This document shows positions 1-8,689 of a DNA stretch of 64,000 bases, piece by piece. A model generated the notes under the pieces. That model did not search any database and was not told where the DNA came from. It saw only the letters and a list, made by a program, of their open reading frames with translations. Numbering within the stretch: the first letter of the stretch is position 1; each line of letters opens with the position of its first letter. This stretch comes from JALZKA01 sp963715405. Lineage in GTDB: Bacteria; Actinomycetota; Thermoleophilia; Solirubrobacterales; 70-9. The translations under genes and the position numbers were made by a program. The stretch spans positions 1,860,001 through 1,924,000 of the forward strand of contig OY970239.1 in the NCBI GenBank assembly GCA_963715405.1, given 5' to 3'.

Positions 1-662
1 GGTTGATGAAGGCGGTCGTTGAGCCCGCGGCGGATCAGGGCGAGATCGGAGCGCTCGACGCCGAGCGTGAGCTGCGACGCTGCGGCAACGTTCTCGATGG
101 CGTCGGCGAACGTGACCTCGGCTGGAAGCGCGGCTCGCGCCTCGGCGGTCGGGCCCTCTTCCCCCTCGGGGACGACCAGGATCGCCTCGACGCCCTGCGG
201 CGGCTCGAGCCGGACCGGAGCGGGTATTCCGCCTGCCTCAGGCCGCGGGCACAGGGCGAAGCCTCCGTAGAGCGCGGCCGCAACGTTGTCGGGATGACCC
301 TCGATCTCGACCGCCTTCGCGTAGATCTCCTCCCGGCCGAGCGCGAGCTCGTACATGTGGTCGGCGGCCATGAGGCCGGCGACGATCGCCGCGGCGCTTG
401 ACCCCAGCCCACGGGCGAACGGGATCTGCGAGGTGGTCTCGAATCGAACTCCGTCGGCAGGATGCAGCGACTCGAACGCCCTAACGCAGAGGTTCGTGCG
501 GTCGGCTGGAAGCGCTTCGCCGCCGGTGTCCACGGCGAACTCGCCCGTTTCGGAGACCTCGAGCTCGAGGTGAATGGCAAGCGCTGCCGCCATGACGTCA
601 AAGCCTGATCCCAGGTTGGCCGACGTAGCCGGTACGCGGACAAGCCTGCGCCGGAGCGTCAT
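1..662 (-). CDS. thrB: Homoserine kinase (3' part missing at window edge)
   Basis: GHMP-family kinase that phosphorylates L-homoserine to O-phosphohomoserine in threonine biosynthesis. Reading the minus strand from the ATG at 662-660 gives an open frame beginning MTLRRRLVRVPATSANLGSG. The GHMP ATP-binding loop PFARGLGSSAAAIVAG lies near residue 90, and the frame runs off the window at ...RGLNDRLHQP, a conserved stretch near the end of the kinase core. About 220 of the usual ~300 residues are present. The start overlaps the stop of the upstream nucleotidyltransferase gene by 4 bases (ATGA), so the two are probably co-transcribed and translationally coupled. The PATSANLG and GLGSSAA motifs make the family call secure; homoserine as substrate is inferred from overall similarity. 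Confidence 0.9.
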   Translation of the reverse strand, partial: MTLRRRLVRVPATSANLGSGFDVMAAALAIHLELEVSETGEFAVDTGGEALPADRTNLCVRAFESLHPADGVRFETTSQIPFARGLGSSAAAIVAGLMAADHMYELALGREEIYAKAVEIEGHPDNVAAALYGGFALCPRPEAGGIPAPVRLEPPQGVEAILVVPEGEEGPTAEARAALPAEVTFADAIENVAAASQLTLGVERSDLALIRRGLNDRLHQ

Positions 663-1690
663 AGATACGACCCGCCGGTCAGCGAGCCAGAGCGCCCGGC
701 AATGGCCCCCATCAGGTAGGCGCCATTGGGGATTTCCGCCCCGGGCAAGAGCACGGACGACTTGATGAGTGCTCCATTACCGATTTGTGCGCCATCGCCG
801 ATCACCGCAGGGCCGTCGATGCGAACGCCGCGGCCAACCTTCACTTGACGGCCAACGATGACCCTCCCATGCACCTCGCAATCGACGGGGAGACCGCCTC
901 GCTCGGAGCCGAGGGGATGCTCGCCTGGCTCGCCTGGGTCCGCATCGGCCTCGACCAGCTCGCCCATCCACTCGACGTTCACCTGCCCGGCGGCAACGTC
1001 CAGGTTGCCTTGGAGGTACTCGGGCGGGGAACCCACGTCGTTCCAGTAGCCGTCCGTCTCATGCACGTAGAAGGGAACGTCCCCCTCGAGCATCGCCGGG
1101 AAGACGTCGAGGGCGAAATCAGGGGCGGCCAGGTCGGGGAAGTGGTCGAACACCTCGGGGCTGAGCACGTAGATCATGCAGTTCGCCAGATCAGAAAGAG
1201 CCTCGGCCGGTTCGGGCTTCTCCTGAAACCCCTGGATCCGCCCGTCGGAGCCGGTGACGATCACGCCGTATTCGCGCGTGTCAGCCACCCTCGTCACAGC
1301 GAGCGTCGCGAGCCCGTCGTGGGCCACATGCGCTTTGGCGAGCGCGGCGAATTCGATGTCCGTCAGCGCATCGCCGGCCAGGACCAAGAAAGGCTCGTCG
1401 CCGAAGAAGTCGCGCACATTGCGCACGCCCCCAGCCGTGCCGAGCAGCTCCTTCTCATGCGAGTAGGTAAGAGCGACGCCGAGATCGGAACCGTCGCCGA
1501 GCCTGTCGGTGATCGTTTCGGGGAACCAGTGGAGGTTGCAGACGATCTCGGTGATCCCCGCGTTCGCCAGCGAGCGCAGAATCAGCTCGATCACCGGCCG
1601 GTTCGCCACGGGCACCATCGGCTTGGGCACCTCGTAGGTGAGCGGGCGCAGCCGCGTACCCAGCCCCGCCGCCATCACCATTGCCTTCAT
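659..1690 (-). CDS. Sugar-1-phosphate nucleotidyltransferase with left-handed beta-helix tail
   Basis: 343 residues. The N-terminal Rossmann-like nucleotidyltransferase domain (about 1-235) starts with MAAGLGTRLRPLT, the signature for NTP binding, followed by the KP of PKPMVPVANRP, the LAGDALTD metal/substrate site and the EKPE motif. The C-terminal part (about 250-343) has hexapeptide-like repeats rich in G, I and V, typical of a left-handed beta-helix. Such proteins make NDP-sugars (GDP-mannose, UDP-GlcNAc or dTDP-glucose types). The exact sugar cannot be read from sequence; mannose-1-phosphate guanylyltransferase is the commonest annotation. A second, related enzyme is at 9712-10809. It is the first gene of a pair with thrB, and its upstream region is packed with GGTGCC palindromes shared with divergent ahcY. 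Confidence 0.85.
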   Translation of the reverse strand: MKAMVMAAGLGTRLRPLTYEVPKPMVPVANRPVIELILRSLANAGITEIVCNLHWFPETITDRLGDGSDLGVALTYSHEKELLGTAGGVRNVRDFFGDEPFLVLAGDALTDIEFAALAKAHVAHDGLATLAVTRVADTREYGVIVTGSDGRIQGFQEKPEPAEALSDLANCMIYVLSPEVFDHFPDLAAPDFALDVFPAMLEGDVPFYVHETDGYWNDVGSPPEYLQGNLDVAAGQVNVEWMGELVEADADPGEPGEHPLGSERGGLPVDCEVHGRVIVGRQVKVGRGVRIDGPAVIGDGAQIGNGALIKSSVLLPGAEIPNGAYLMGAIAGRSGSLTGGSYL

Positions 1691-1723
1691 GGGGCGATCA
1701 GGCTACCCAAGGCCACAGAACTC

Positions 1724-1793
1724 GGTGCCAGGCACGACGCCTGGTGCCTGGCACGACGCCTTGTGCCTGGCACTAAGCCAGGTGCCAGGTACC
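1724..1793. repeat. Tandem array of four GGTGCC(A/T)GGCACC palindromes
   Basis: Four copies at 1724-1735, 1743-1754, 1762-1773 and 1781-1793. Each is a near-perfect palindrome of the type GGTGCCAGGCACC or GGTGCCTGGCAC, separated by 6-7 base spacers, two of which read GACGCC. The array takes up most of the 128-base divergent gap between the nucleotidyltransferase and ahcY, so it overlies where both promoters should be. The same family recurs elsewhere in the window. Function is unknown: candidates are REP-like elements, a regulator-binding array or transcript hairpins. Confidence 0.85.
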
Positions 1794-1818
1794 AGGGTGC
1801 GCAGGTACCCTTGACCGC

Positions 1819-3264
1819 ATGACGACGCCTGCTGAAACCGCCGCTCTCCCGACCGTGGCCACCGACGACTTCAAGGTCGCCGACATCGGCCTGGCCGAGT
1901 TCGGCCGCAAGGAGATCAGCCTGGCCGAACACGAGATGCCCGGTTTGATGAGAACGCGCGAAGAGTTCGCGGACGCGCAACCACTCGAGGGCGCGCGAAT
2001 CACCGGCTCACTCCACATGACCGTCCAGACCGCCGTCCTGATCGAGACGCTCGTGGCGCTGGGCGCCGAGGTCCGCTGGGCGTCGTGCAACATCTTTTCG
2101 ACCCAGGACCACGCCGCCGCGGCGATCGCCAAGGCCGGGATCCCCGTGTTCGCCTGGAAGGGCGAGACCCTCGCCGAGTACTGGTGGTGCACCGAGCAGG
2201 CGCTCACGTGGCCCGACGCTGACGGGCCGAACATGATCCTCGATGACGGTGGCGACGCCACACTCCTCGTCCACAAGGGAGTCGAGTACGAGGCGGCCGG
2301 TGCCGTTCCCGATCCCGCCGGCGCGGATTCAGAAGAGATGCGCGTGATTCTGGACACGCTCGAGCGCTCGCTCACAGAGGATTCCCAGCGCTTCACGCGG
2401 ATGGCCACGGGTTTGATGGGCGTGACCGAGGAGACGACGACGGGCGTCCTTCGCCTCTACGAGTTCGCCCGTGACGGCAAGCTGCTCTTCCCCGCCATCA
2501 ACGTCAACGACTCGGTCACGAAGTCGAAGTTCGACAACCTATACGGCTGCCGTCACTCGCTGATCGACGGGATCAACCGGGGCACCGACGTCATGATCGG
2601 CGGCAAGGTTGCGGTGATCTGCGGCTTTGGGGACGTCGGCAAGGGCTGCGCGGAGTCGCTCCGTGGCCAGGGCGCGCGCGTCATCGTCACCGAGATCGAC
2701 CCGATCTGCGCGCTCCAGGCCTCGATGGAGGGCTACGAGGTCCGAAAGCTCTCAGAGGTCGTCGGGAGTGCCGACATCTTCATCACCGCGACGGGCAACA
2801 AGGACGTCATCACCGTCGCCGACATGGCGAAGATGAAGCACCAGGCGATCGTCGGGAACATCGGCCATTTCGACAACGAGATCGACATGGCCGGGCTCGA
2901 GAACTCGGGCGCCGAGCGCGTCACGGTGAAGCCCCAGGTCGACGAGTGGACCTTCTCGGACGGCCACTCGATCATCGTCCTGTCAGAAGGCCGCCTGCTC
3001 AATCTCGGTAACGCGACAGGGCACCCGTCGTTCGTGATGTCCAACTCGTTCACCAACCAGACGATCGCCCAGATCGAGCTCTACACGAAGAACGACGAGT
3101 ACTCAAAGCAGGTCTACGTCCTACCCAAGCACCTTGACGAGAAGGTCGCACGTCTCCACCTCGACGCGCTTGGAGTGAGCTTGACCGAGCTGTCGCCCGA
3201 GCAAGCCGCCTACATCGGGGTGCCCGTCGAGGGCCCGTACAAGTCGGACCACTACCGGTACTAG
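1819..3264 (+). CDS. ahcY: Adenosylhomocysteinase (S-adenosyl-L-homocysteine hydrolase)
   Basis: Cytoplasmic NAD-dependent enzyme that splits S-adenosylhomocysteine into adenosine and homocysteine, recycling the product of SAM-dependent methylation. 481 residues, within the bacterial range. Visible landmarks are the N-terminal substrate domain (ITGSLHMTVQTAVLIETL, SCNIFSTQDHAAAAI), the central DDGGD region, the NAD Rossmann motif VICGFGDVGKGCAESLRGQG near residue 270, and the conserved C-terminus ending PYKSDHYRY. The ATG at 1819 follows the palindrome array directly, and no convincing Shine-Dalgarno precedes it, so the transcript may be leaderless or the ribosome site cryptic. No SAH-riboswitch-like structure was recognised upstream. 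Confidence 0.97.
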   Translation: MTTPAETAALPTVATDDFKVADIGLAEFGRKEISLAEHEMPGLMRTREEFADAQPLEGARITGSLHMTVQTAVLIETLVALGAEVRWASCNIFSTQDHAAAAIAKAGIPVFAWKGETLAEYWWCTEQALTWPDADGPNMILDDGGDATLLVHKGVEYEAAGAVPDPAGADSEEMRVILDTLERSLTEDSQRFTRMATGLMGVTEETTTGVLRLYEFARDGKLLFPAINVNDSVTKSKFDNLYGCRHSLIDGINRGTDVMIGGKVAVICGFGDVGKGCAESLRGQGARVIVTEIDPICALQASMEGYEVRKLSEVVGSADIFITATGNKDVITVADMAKMKHQAIVGNIGHFDNEIDMAGLENSGAERVTVKPQVDEWTFSDGHSIIVLSEGRLLNLGNATGHPSFVMSNSFTNQTIAQIELYTKNDEYSKQVYVLPKHLDEKVARLHLDALGVSLTELSPEQAAYIGVPVEGPYKSDHYRY

Positions 3265-3283
3265 GCCCCAGGGCGCGACGGAC

Positions 3284-4162
3284 TTGACCGGACAACCGCC
3301 GCAGATAGACGGCGTCCGCCGGTCGACGGTCCATGCGCGTGGGGTGGATTTCCACGTCACCGAGGCGGGCTCGCCGGACGGGCGAGCGGTCGTGGCGCTC
3401 CACGGGTGGCCGCAACACCACTACCTCTACCGCGATCTCCTCGCGGATCCGCCGACAGGCCTAAGGATCATCGCCCCGGACCTTCCGGGATATGGCTGGT
3501 CCGGACCGGCGCCTCATCGCTGGGCGAAGGAGGAGGTCGCATCGGACCTCCTGGTCTTGCTCGACGCCCTCGGAGTCGACAAGTCGCTGCTAGTCGGGCA
3601 TGACTGGGGCGGCTACCTCGGGTACTTGATGGCGCTCCGGGAGGCGAAGCGATTCGACGGTTTCGTAGCGCTGAACATCCCTCACCCGTGGCAGACCTTC
3701 CGCTCGGCTGCGCCCCACGTCTGGCGCTTCATGGGCCACATGCCGCTGGTTGCCACGTTCGGCGTTCGCCTTCACCAGCGAACGGCGTTCGTCGAGCGCG
3801 TATTCAAAGCCGCCCTCACAGATCGCGGCTCGATGAACGCCGACGAGATCCGTGAGTTCTCAGAGCGCTTTCGCGACCCCGTTTGCGCGGAGACCGCCCG
3901 CGATACCTATCGCACCTTTCTCACAAGGGAGATTGCAGCAGGCGTTCGCCGTCCGGAAACGCGGCGCCTCTCGATCCCGATCCGAGTGCTCCACGGCGTC
4001 GACGATGTCGCTATTCACCCCTCGCTCGCCTCCGCCGAAACGGCACTCGCCGACGACTACGAGGTTTCCTATGTCGAAGGAGCCGGCCACTTCATCGCCG
4101 ACGAGCGCCCAGATCTGGTTCGCGACCGTTTGATCGCCCTGGCCGAAGCGACCTCCGCTTGA
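3284..4162 (+). CDS. Alpha/beta-fold hydrolase (epoxide hydrolase / haloalkane dehalogenase-like)
   Basis: 292 residues if started at TTG 3284, 19 bases after ahcY. The alpha/beta-hydrolase core shows the oxyanion-hole motif HGWPQ at 40-44, the nucleophile elbow GHDWGG (Asp107 as nucleophile) and a late catalytic histidine in EGAGHFIADERP. An aspartate nucleophile in HDWGG is typical of epoxide hydrolases and haloalkane dehalogenases rather than serine esterases. The substrate cannot be predicted. The close spacing suggests read-through from ahcY. The start is uncertain because no strong ribosome site is visible. Confidence 0.8.
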   Translation: MTGQPPQIDGVRRSTVHARGVDFHVTEAGSPDGRAVVALHGWPQHHYLYRDLLADPPTGLRIIAPDLPGYGWSGPAPHRWAKEEVASDLLVLLDALGVDKSLLVGHDWGGYLGYLMALREAKRFDGFVALNIPHPWQTFRSAAPHVWRFMGHMPLVATFGVRLHQRTAFVERVFKAALTDRGSMNADEIREFSERFRDPVCAETARDTYRTFLTREIAAGVRRPETRRLSIPIRVLHGVDDVAIHPSLASAETALADDYEVSYVEGAGHFIADERPDLVRDRLIALAEATSA

Positions 4163-4175
4163 GTCATCCTGAGGC

Positions 4176-4592
4176 ATGGCCTCGCAGGACCTGCGCATCT
4201 CTTCCGGGCTCACCATCCCGCTCTCAGAGGTCGAGCTTCGCGCAAGCCGCTCGTCGGGGCCCGGAGGCCAGCACGCGAACGTGACGGCGTCGCGAATCGA
4301 GGCCGTGTTCGAGATCGAGGCGTCCTCGACGCTAAGCGCCGAGCAGAAGGGGCGGCTCGAGCGGCGCTTCGGAAGGCGCGTGACCGCCGTCGCGCAGGAT
4401 GCTCGCTCCCAAGCGCGTAACCGCGACCTCGCGCTCGAGCGCCTCGCCGAGCGCATCCGCTCGGGACTGGTGCGCCGCCGCCCACGCAGGGCGACTAGGC
4501 CCAGCCGCTCTGCCCGCGAGCGGCGCCTGGCGGACAAGCGCCGGCGCGGCGAGCGGAAGCGCGACCGCCGCCGGCCTGCGGCGGAGGACTGA
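4176..4592 (+). CDS. arfB: Peptidyl-tRNA hydrolase ArfB (codon-independent ribosome rescue factor)
   Basis: 138-residue release-factor-like protein that frees ribosomes stalled on mRNAs lacking a stop codon. It has the GGQ catalytic motif (SGPGGQHANVTASR, GGQ at residues 30-32) in a short single domain with no codon-recognition domain. A lysine/arginine-rich C-terminal tail (about 95-138: RRRPRRATRPSRSARERR and onward) is the part that, in known ArfB/YaeJ proteins, enters the empty mRNA channel. Length matches the family (~140). It sits 13 bases after the hydrolase and 3 bases before the macrodomain gene, in an apparent plus-strand operon. Confidence 0.92.
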   Translation: MASQDLRISSGLTIPLSEVELRASRSSGPGGQHANVTASRIEAVFEIEASSTLSAEQKGRLERRFGRRVTAVAQDARSQARNRDLALERLAERIRSGLVRRRPRRATRPSRSARERRLADKRRRGERKRDRRRPAAED

Positions 4593-4595
4593 GGC

Positions 4596-5105
4596 ATGGG
4601 TCGCATCACTCTTCGCCAGGGCGACATCACGGCCGACGACGCTGACGCGATCGTCAATGCCGCCAACTCGAGCCTGCTCGGCGGCGGGGGCGTTGACGGC
4701 GCGATTCACCGCGCGGCCGGCCCATCCCTTGTGGAGGAGTGCCGCCTCCTCGGCGGCTGCGAGACCGGCGACGCAAAGATCACGGCCGCTGGCGAGCTCA
4801 GGGCGCGCTACGTCATCCACACTGTCGGGCCGGTATGGAAGGGCGGCGACCACGGCGAGCCCGACCTGCTCGCGCGTTGCCACACGCGGTCGATCGAGCT
4901 CGCTGCGGAGCACGATTGCCAGACCGTCGCCTTTCCGGCGATCTCGACCGGCGTTTACGGCTATCCCGTGGCCGAAGCGGCAGACGTTGCCATCAGGACA
5001 ACCAGGGAGGCGCTCGCCGAGCACGCACGGGTCGAGGAGGTGCGCTTCTGGCTCTTCAGCGGCCAGGCCTACACCGCCTTCGCGGCGGCCCTCGAACGCA
5101 CCTAG
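4596..5105 (+). CDS. Macrodomain protein (O-acetyl-ADP-ribose deacetylase, YmdB/MacroD-like)
   Basis: 169-residue stand-alone macrodomain. The ADP-ribose site is conserved: GDIT near the N-terminus, IVNAANSSLLGGGGVDGAIH as the catalytic loop, ITAAGELRARYVIHTVGP, and the diphosphate loop AFPAISTGVYGYP. Proteins of this type hydrolyse O-acetyl-ADP-ribose or remove ADP-ribose from acidic residues, linking to NAD metabolism and sirtuin signalling. It is the last gene of the plus-strand group, followed by a 45-nt stem-loop element and then a convergent ABC permease. Confidence 0.93.
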   Translation: MGRITLRQGDITADDADAIVNAANSSLLGGGGVDGAIHRAAGPSLVEECRLLGGCETGDAKITAAGELRARYVIHTVGPVWKGGDHGEPDLLARCHTRSIELAAEHDCQTVAFPAISTGVYGYPVAEAADVAIRTTREALAEHARVEEVRFWLFSGQAYTAFAAALERT

Positions 5106-5129
5106 CTCCCTGCCGTAGTCCTCCGTCGG

Positions 5130-5174
5130 CGAGGGAAGGAATTCGCACTCCCTATTGGACATTTCCTTCCCTCG
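5130..5174. repeat. 45-nt stem-loop repeat, copy 1
   Basis: Perfect 12-bp arms CGAGGGAAGGAA (5130-5141) and TTCCTTCCCTCG (5163-5174) enclose a 21-base loop containing GCACTCCCTATTGGAC. A second copy at 37843-37887 differs at only three positions and keeps the loop. It lies between convergent genes (macrodomain + / ABC permease -), so it could act as a bidirectional terminator, but it lacks a long T-tract and its conserved loop argues for a repeated mobile or regulatory element. Confidence 0.85.
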
Positions 5175-5211
5175 ACGAGCGGGGTGGCAGGCGCCGGGCG
5201 CCCTACAGGGT

Positions 5212-7776
5212 TCATTCGTAAGAGATCGCCTGGATCACGTCGAGTCTCGCCGCTCGGCGAGCCGGCAGGATGGCTGCGATCAGTCCCAAGACGATGCCCG
5301 CGATCGCCACGGCGACCATTGCGGTAACGGGCGGCCTGTAGGAGACGCCCGGCACGCCGGAGGCCAGCCCTTGGAGCAGTGCGTAGCCGAGGCCGGTGCC
5401 AACGCCCACGCCGAGGAGCGCACCGACCAGCCCGATCACGACGCTCTCCGAGGCGACCTGACGGCGGATCTGCCAGCGCGACGCGCCCAGGGCGCGAAGG
5501 ACCCCGATCTCGCGCGTCCGCTCCAGAACCGACATCGTGAGCGTGTTGATGATTCCGAACAAAGAAGCGAAGATCGCGACGCCGACGATCGCGTAGAAGG
5601 TCGCGAACTGCTGATTCACCTGGTCTTCTACGTTCGCCTTGAGCTGGGTGTTCGAGAGCACCGCGAGGTTGGGATAGTCCTGGCGGACGATGCGCCGGAC
5701 CTTGTCCTCGAGCACGGACCGGTTCGCCTCCGAGGTCGCCTTGAGCGCGAGCTCTGAATCGCCGGTCACGCCGTAGACCTTGCGAAGCGTCTCAAGCGAC
5801 ATGCCCACCGTCTGGCCGCCGAAGAGAACCGTTTCGACGACGCCTGCCACGCCCGCCCGGCGCTCGCCCGACGGACCCTCGAGGCGGAGTGTGTCCCCCA
5901 CCTCGATGTCCTCCTCGTCGGCAAAGCCTTTCCCGACGGTCACCTCGCCGCGCTCGATGCCGCGGAAAGCTTCCTCGCGCGTTGCGCCCTGGATCTCGGT
6001 GGTGTCCACTTCCTCGTACTCAGGCGGATCGAAGCCGAAGATAAGACCGTCCGACTTGGTCTTGCCCTTGGGGCCGGGGAGCTCCGTGGTGAAGAGGAAG
6101 CGCTCACGCGCCACGACCGCGGCCTCCGGGATCTTTTTCAGGCGGTCCGAAAGGCGCTTGCCGATCGTCTGCTGCGGGCCCTGACCAGGCGAGAGACCGG
6201 ATGGCTGAACGGTCAGATCGCGAGCGAAGGCGCGGTCGAACTCGTCGGAGATCGTCCCTAGAAAGCTCGACCCGAGGCTGTTCACGGCGACCACGAGCGC
6301 AAGGCCGATCAAAAGCGCCGTCGCCGTGGCGGCGGTTCGCCCCGGGTCGGTGCGGGCAGCGTCCGCAGCCAGCCTCCCCTCGACCGGCATGAGCTGCCGC
6401 ACCGGCCAGGAGACGAAGCGCACGAGCGGGCGGACCACGAACGGCGCGACCATCGCGATCCCGAAGAAGATGGCGACTGTTCCTGTCATCCCGGCGGCTG
6501 CGACGATCGCGGTCGTCTCCTCCGCAGCGCCGAGCCAGAACGCCCCGGCCAGGCCGGCCAGGATCAGCCCAGCGCCAACCGCGGCGCGGCGTGGGCGCGG
6601 CGTCGGTCGCAACTCGTCCGAGCCGAGCACCGCGCGGATCGGCGAGGTCCGCCCGGCCCGGCGGGCTGGCATGAAGGCGCCGAAAACGGCGGTTAAGAGC
6701 CCAGTCGCGACCGCCGCGACAGGCGCCCACCAGGTGAATACCAGCCGGCCGACCGGAAAATCGAGAGCCCGCACGAACTCGGCGAGAGCCCATGCAAGCG
6801 CGAACCCCAGGCCCAGACCCAAGACGGCGCCAACGAGGCCGAGCAGCGCCGCCTCGCGCAGGACCGAGCCGGTGATCCGCCGCCGCGGCGTGCCAAGAGT
6901 CCGGAGCATCCCGATCTCACGCGTGCGCTGGAGCACGGTCATGTTGAAGGCGTTGAAAATCAGAAAGCCCCCGACGAACAGGGCCATGGCGGCGAAGAAA
7001 TAGAGGATTGCGTTGAACGCCTGGAGCTGAGATTCGACGTCCTCGGACTTCGTCTGCGGTGTCTCGACGTCGACGCCCTTGCCGAATCGCTTGTCGAGGC
7101 GGCGCTCGAGCGCGGCGATCGTCTCTTCGCCACCATCCGCAATGACATCGATCTCGTCGAACGATCGCTTCTTGTCCATCACTTGGCGGGCGGCGTTAAG
7201 CGGCATGACCGCAAAACCTTCGCCGCCGAATTCGAACCCACTCTGAAAGCGGAAAAGGCCGACAACCTCGAAACGCCGCTCACCGTCCGGGGTGGCAAGG
7301 GAGATCCGGTCACCGGCGCGGATGTCGTTCGCGTCCGCCCAGGAGTCCTGGATCGCGATCTCGCGCCCCCGCTCGGGATCCCGGCCCGCGACGATCTCCG
7401 AGTCGGTGACGTCGGCAGCGTCGGGGTCCTGGCCGGCGACGTTCAACTCGCTGCCCGCGTCGGGCGGCTGGGCATCGTCCTCGATCAGGCTGAAGACGCT
7501 CTGCACCCGGCCGACCGCCTCGCTCGTCCCGGGCGCTTCTTCGGTCTTCCGAAGGGCATCTTTCGGCAGCGAGTCCTCGCCGCCGCCGGAGACGATCAGG
7601 TCCGCCGACCCGTAGACGGAGTCGTAAAGATCGGTGAACGTGCGGTTGATCGTCGCCGAGAGCAGGAGGACGCCGAGGATCATCCCGACGCCAAGGACGA
7701 TGCCCGCCGCGGTTAGAAGCGAGCGGGCGCGACGCGAGCGCACCTGCTTGAGCGCCAGAGAGCCGAAGCTGCGCAT
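5212..7776 (-). CDS. ABC transporter permease with two FtsX/MacB-type modules
   Basis: 854-residue inner-membrane permease of the MacB/LolCDE/FtsX superfamily. An N-terminal membrane segment (about 14-40) is followed by an extracytoplasmic MacB periplasmic-core domain (about 45-235) and an FtsX block of three or more helices (about 255-385). A further membrane region and a second extracytoplasmic domain follow, then a final FtsX block (about 725-845). The motif NAFNMTVLQRTREIGMLRTLG in the first block and its equivalent SVLERTREIGVLRALGAS in the second are the cytoplasmic coupling regions. The ATPase gene is directly upstream (stop 7 bases before this ATG). Such exporters usually act on lipids, lipoproteins or antibiotics; the substrate here is unknown. 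Confidence 0.9.
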   Translation of the reverse strand: MRSFGSLALKQVRSRRARSLLTAAGIVLGVGMILGVLLLSATINRTFTDLYDSVYGSADLIVSGGGEDSLPKDALRKTEEAPGTSEAVGRVQSVFSLIEDDAQPPDAGSELNVAGQDPDAADVTDSEIVAGRDPERGREIAIQDSWADANDIRAGDRISLATPDGERRFEVVGLFRFQSGFEFGGEGFAVMPLNAARQVMDKKRSFDEIDVIADGGEETIAALERRLDKRFGKGVDVETPQTKSEDVESQLQAFNAILYFFAAMALFVGGFLIFNAFNMTVLQRTREIGMLRTLGTPRRRITGSVLREAALLGLVGAVLGLGLGFALAWALAEFVRALDFPVGRLVFTWWAPVAAVATGLLTAVFGAFMPARRAGRTSPIRAVLGSDELRPTPRPRRAAVGAGLILAGLAGAFWLGAAEETTAIVAAAGMTGTVAIFFGIAMVAPFVVRPLVRFVSWPVRQLMPVEGRLAADAARTDPGRTAATATALLIGLALVVAVNSLGSSFLGTISDEFDRAFARDLTVQPSGLSPGQGPQQTIGKRLSDRLKKIPEAAVVARERFLFTTELPGPKGKTKSDGLIFGFDPPEYEEVDTTEIQGATREEAFRGIERGEVTVGKGFADEEDIEVGDTLRLEGPSGERRAGVAGVVETVLFGGQTVGMSLETLRKVYGVTGDSELALKATSEANRSVLEDKVRRIVRQDYPNLAVLSNTQLKANVEDQVNQQFATFYAIVGVAIFASLFGIINTLTMSVLERTREIGVLRALGASRWQIRRQVASESVVIGLVGALLGVGVGTGLGYALLQGLASGVPGVSYRPPVTAMVAVAIAGIVLGLIAAILPARRAARLDVIQAISYE

Positions 7777-7783
7777 CGGGCCT

Positions 7784-8674
7784 CTATGCCTGGTGCGCGG
7801 TAAACGCCGCCGAGATCTCCTCGCGCGAGCCGCCGGTCTCTTCGCCTGCGACGCGGCCGTCGCGGAGGAAGACCACCCGGTCGGCGATCGCCGCCGCGCC
7901 AGGGTCGTGAGTGACCATCACGACGGTCTGGGAGTGGGCATCCGAGAGCCTGCGAAGGAGCGCCAGAATCTCCGCGCTCGAGCGGCTGTCGAGGTTGCCC
8001 GTGGGCTCGTCGGCAAGGATCAGCTCGGGCTCGCGAAGCAGTGCGCGCGCGATCGACACACGCTGCTGCTCGCCCCCTGAGAGCTCCGAGGGCAGGTGCG
8101 CCGTCCGCTCCGAGAGGCCCACTACGCCGAGAAGCTCGCGAGAGCGCGACCGGGCGCTGTCACCGGTGTCGCCGGCGATCAGCGCGGGCAGGAGCACGTT
8201 CTCCTCTGCGTTCAGGGAAGGCAAGAGGTTGAAGAACTGAAAGACAAACCCGATCTGGTCCCGGCGGATCCGCGTCAGACCGGCGTCGTCGAGGCCGTCA
8301 TAGCGCTCCCCTCCGAGGCTGATCTGCCCCGCAGAAGGCGTCTCGAGTGCGCCGAGAAGGTGGAGCATCGTGCTCTTGCCCGAGCCGGAGGGACCCATGA
8401 TCGCGACGATCTCACCCCGCCTGACCTCGAGCGAAGCACCGTCGAGCGCCCGCACGACCGTCGAGCCCTCTCCGTAGACCTTCGCGAGATCCTTCGCCAC
8501 GAGCACGACCGGGGCCGGCGGCGGCTTCGGCGGCCCGGCTTCCAGCTCGGGCCGGTCCCCATTCCGCCCGAGCGCGACCAGCGCCTCACCGGCACGCCCG
8601 ATGCCGCCGCGAACGGCGCCTGCGATGTCGTCGAGGAGGGGCACGGATGCCCACCCAAGGGTACCGCTGGCCAC
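7784..8674 (-). CDS. ABC transporter ATP-binding protein (MacB/LolD type)
   Basis: ATPase partner of the permease at 5212-7776. Walker A GPSGSGKST (about 94-102), Q-loop region FVFQFFNLLPSL, signature LSGGEQQRVSIARAL, Walker B LILADEPTGNLD and the switch histidine in VMVTHD are all present. Compared with ordinary LolD proteins (~230 residues) it has about 55 extra N-terminal residues, rich in Gly, Ala and Pro, if the GTG at 8674 is used. A second in-frame GTG at 8644 would shorten this, so the start is uncertain. It follows the PGI/PMI isomerase by 15 bases in the same direction. Confidence 0.9.
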   Translation of the reverse strand: MASGTLGWASVPLLDDIAGAVRGGIGRAGEALVALGRNGDRPELEAGPPKPPPAPVVLVAKDLAKVYGEGSTVVRALDGASLEVRRGEIVAIMGPSGSGKSTMLHLLGALETPSAGQISLGGERYDGLDDAGLTRIRRDQIGFVFQFFNLLPSLNAEENVLLPALIAGDTGDSARSRSRELLGVVGLSERTAHLPSELSGGEQQRVSIARALLREPELILADEPTGNLDSRSSAEILALLRRLSDAHSQTVVMVTHDPGAAAIADRVVFLRDGRVAGEETGGSREEISAAFTAHQA

Positions 8675-8689
8675 CCGGCCAGCCTCCGG

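Noticed and set aside
1724..1793. CRISPR-like array
   Set aside because: Units are 12-13 bp palindromes with 6-7 base, partly identical spacers, too short for CRISPR, and there are no cas genes.
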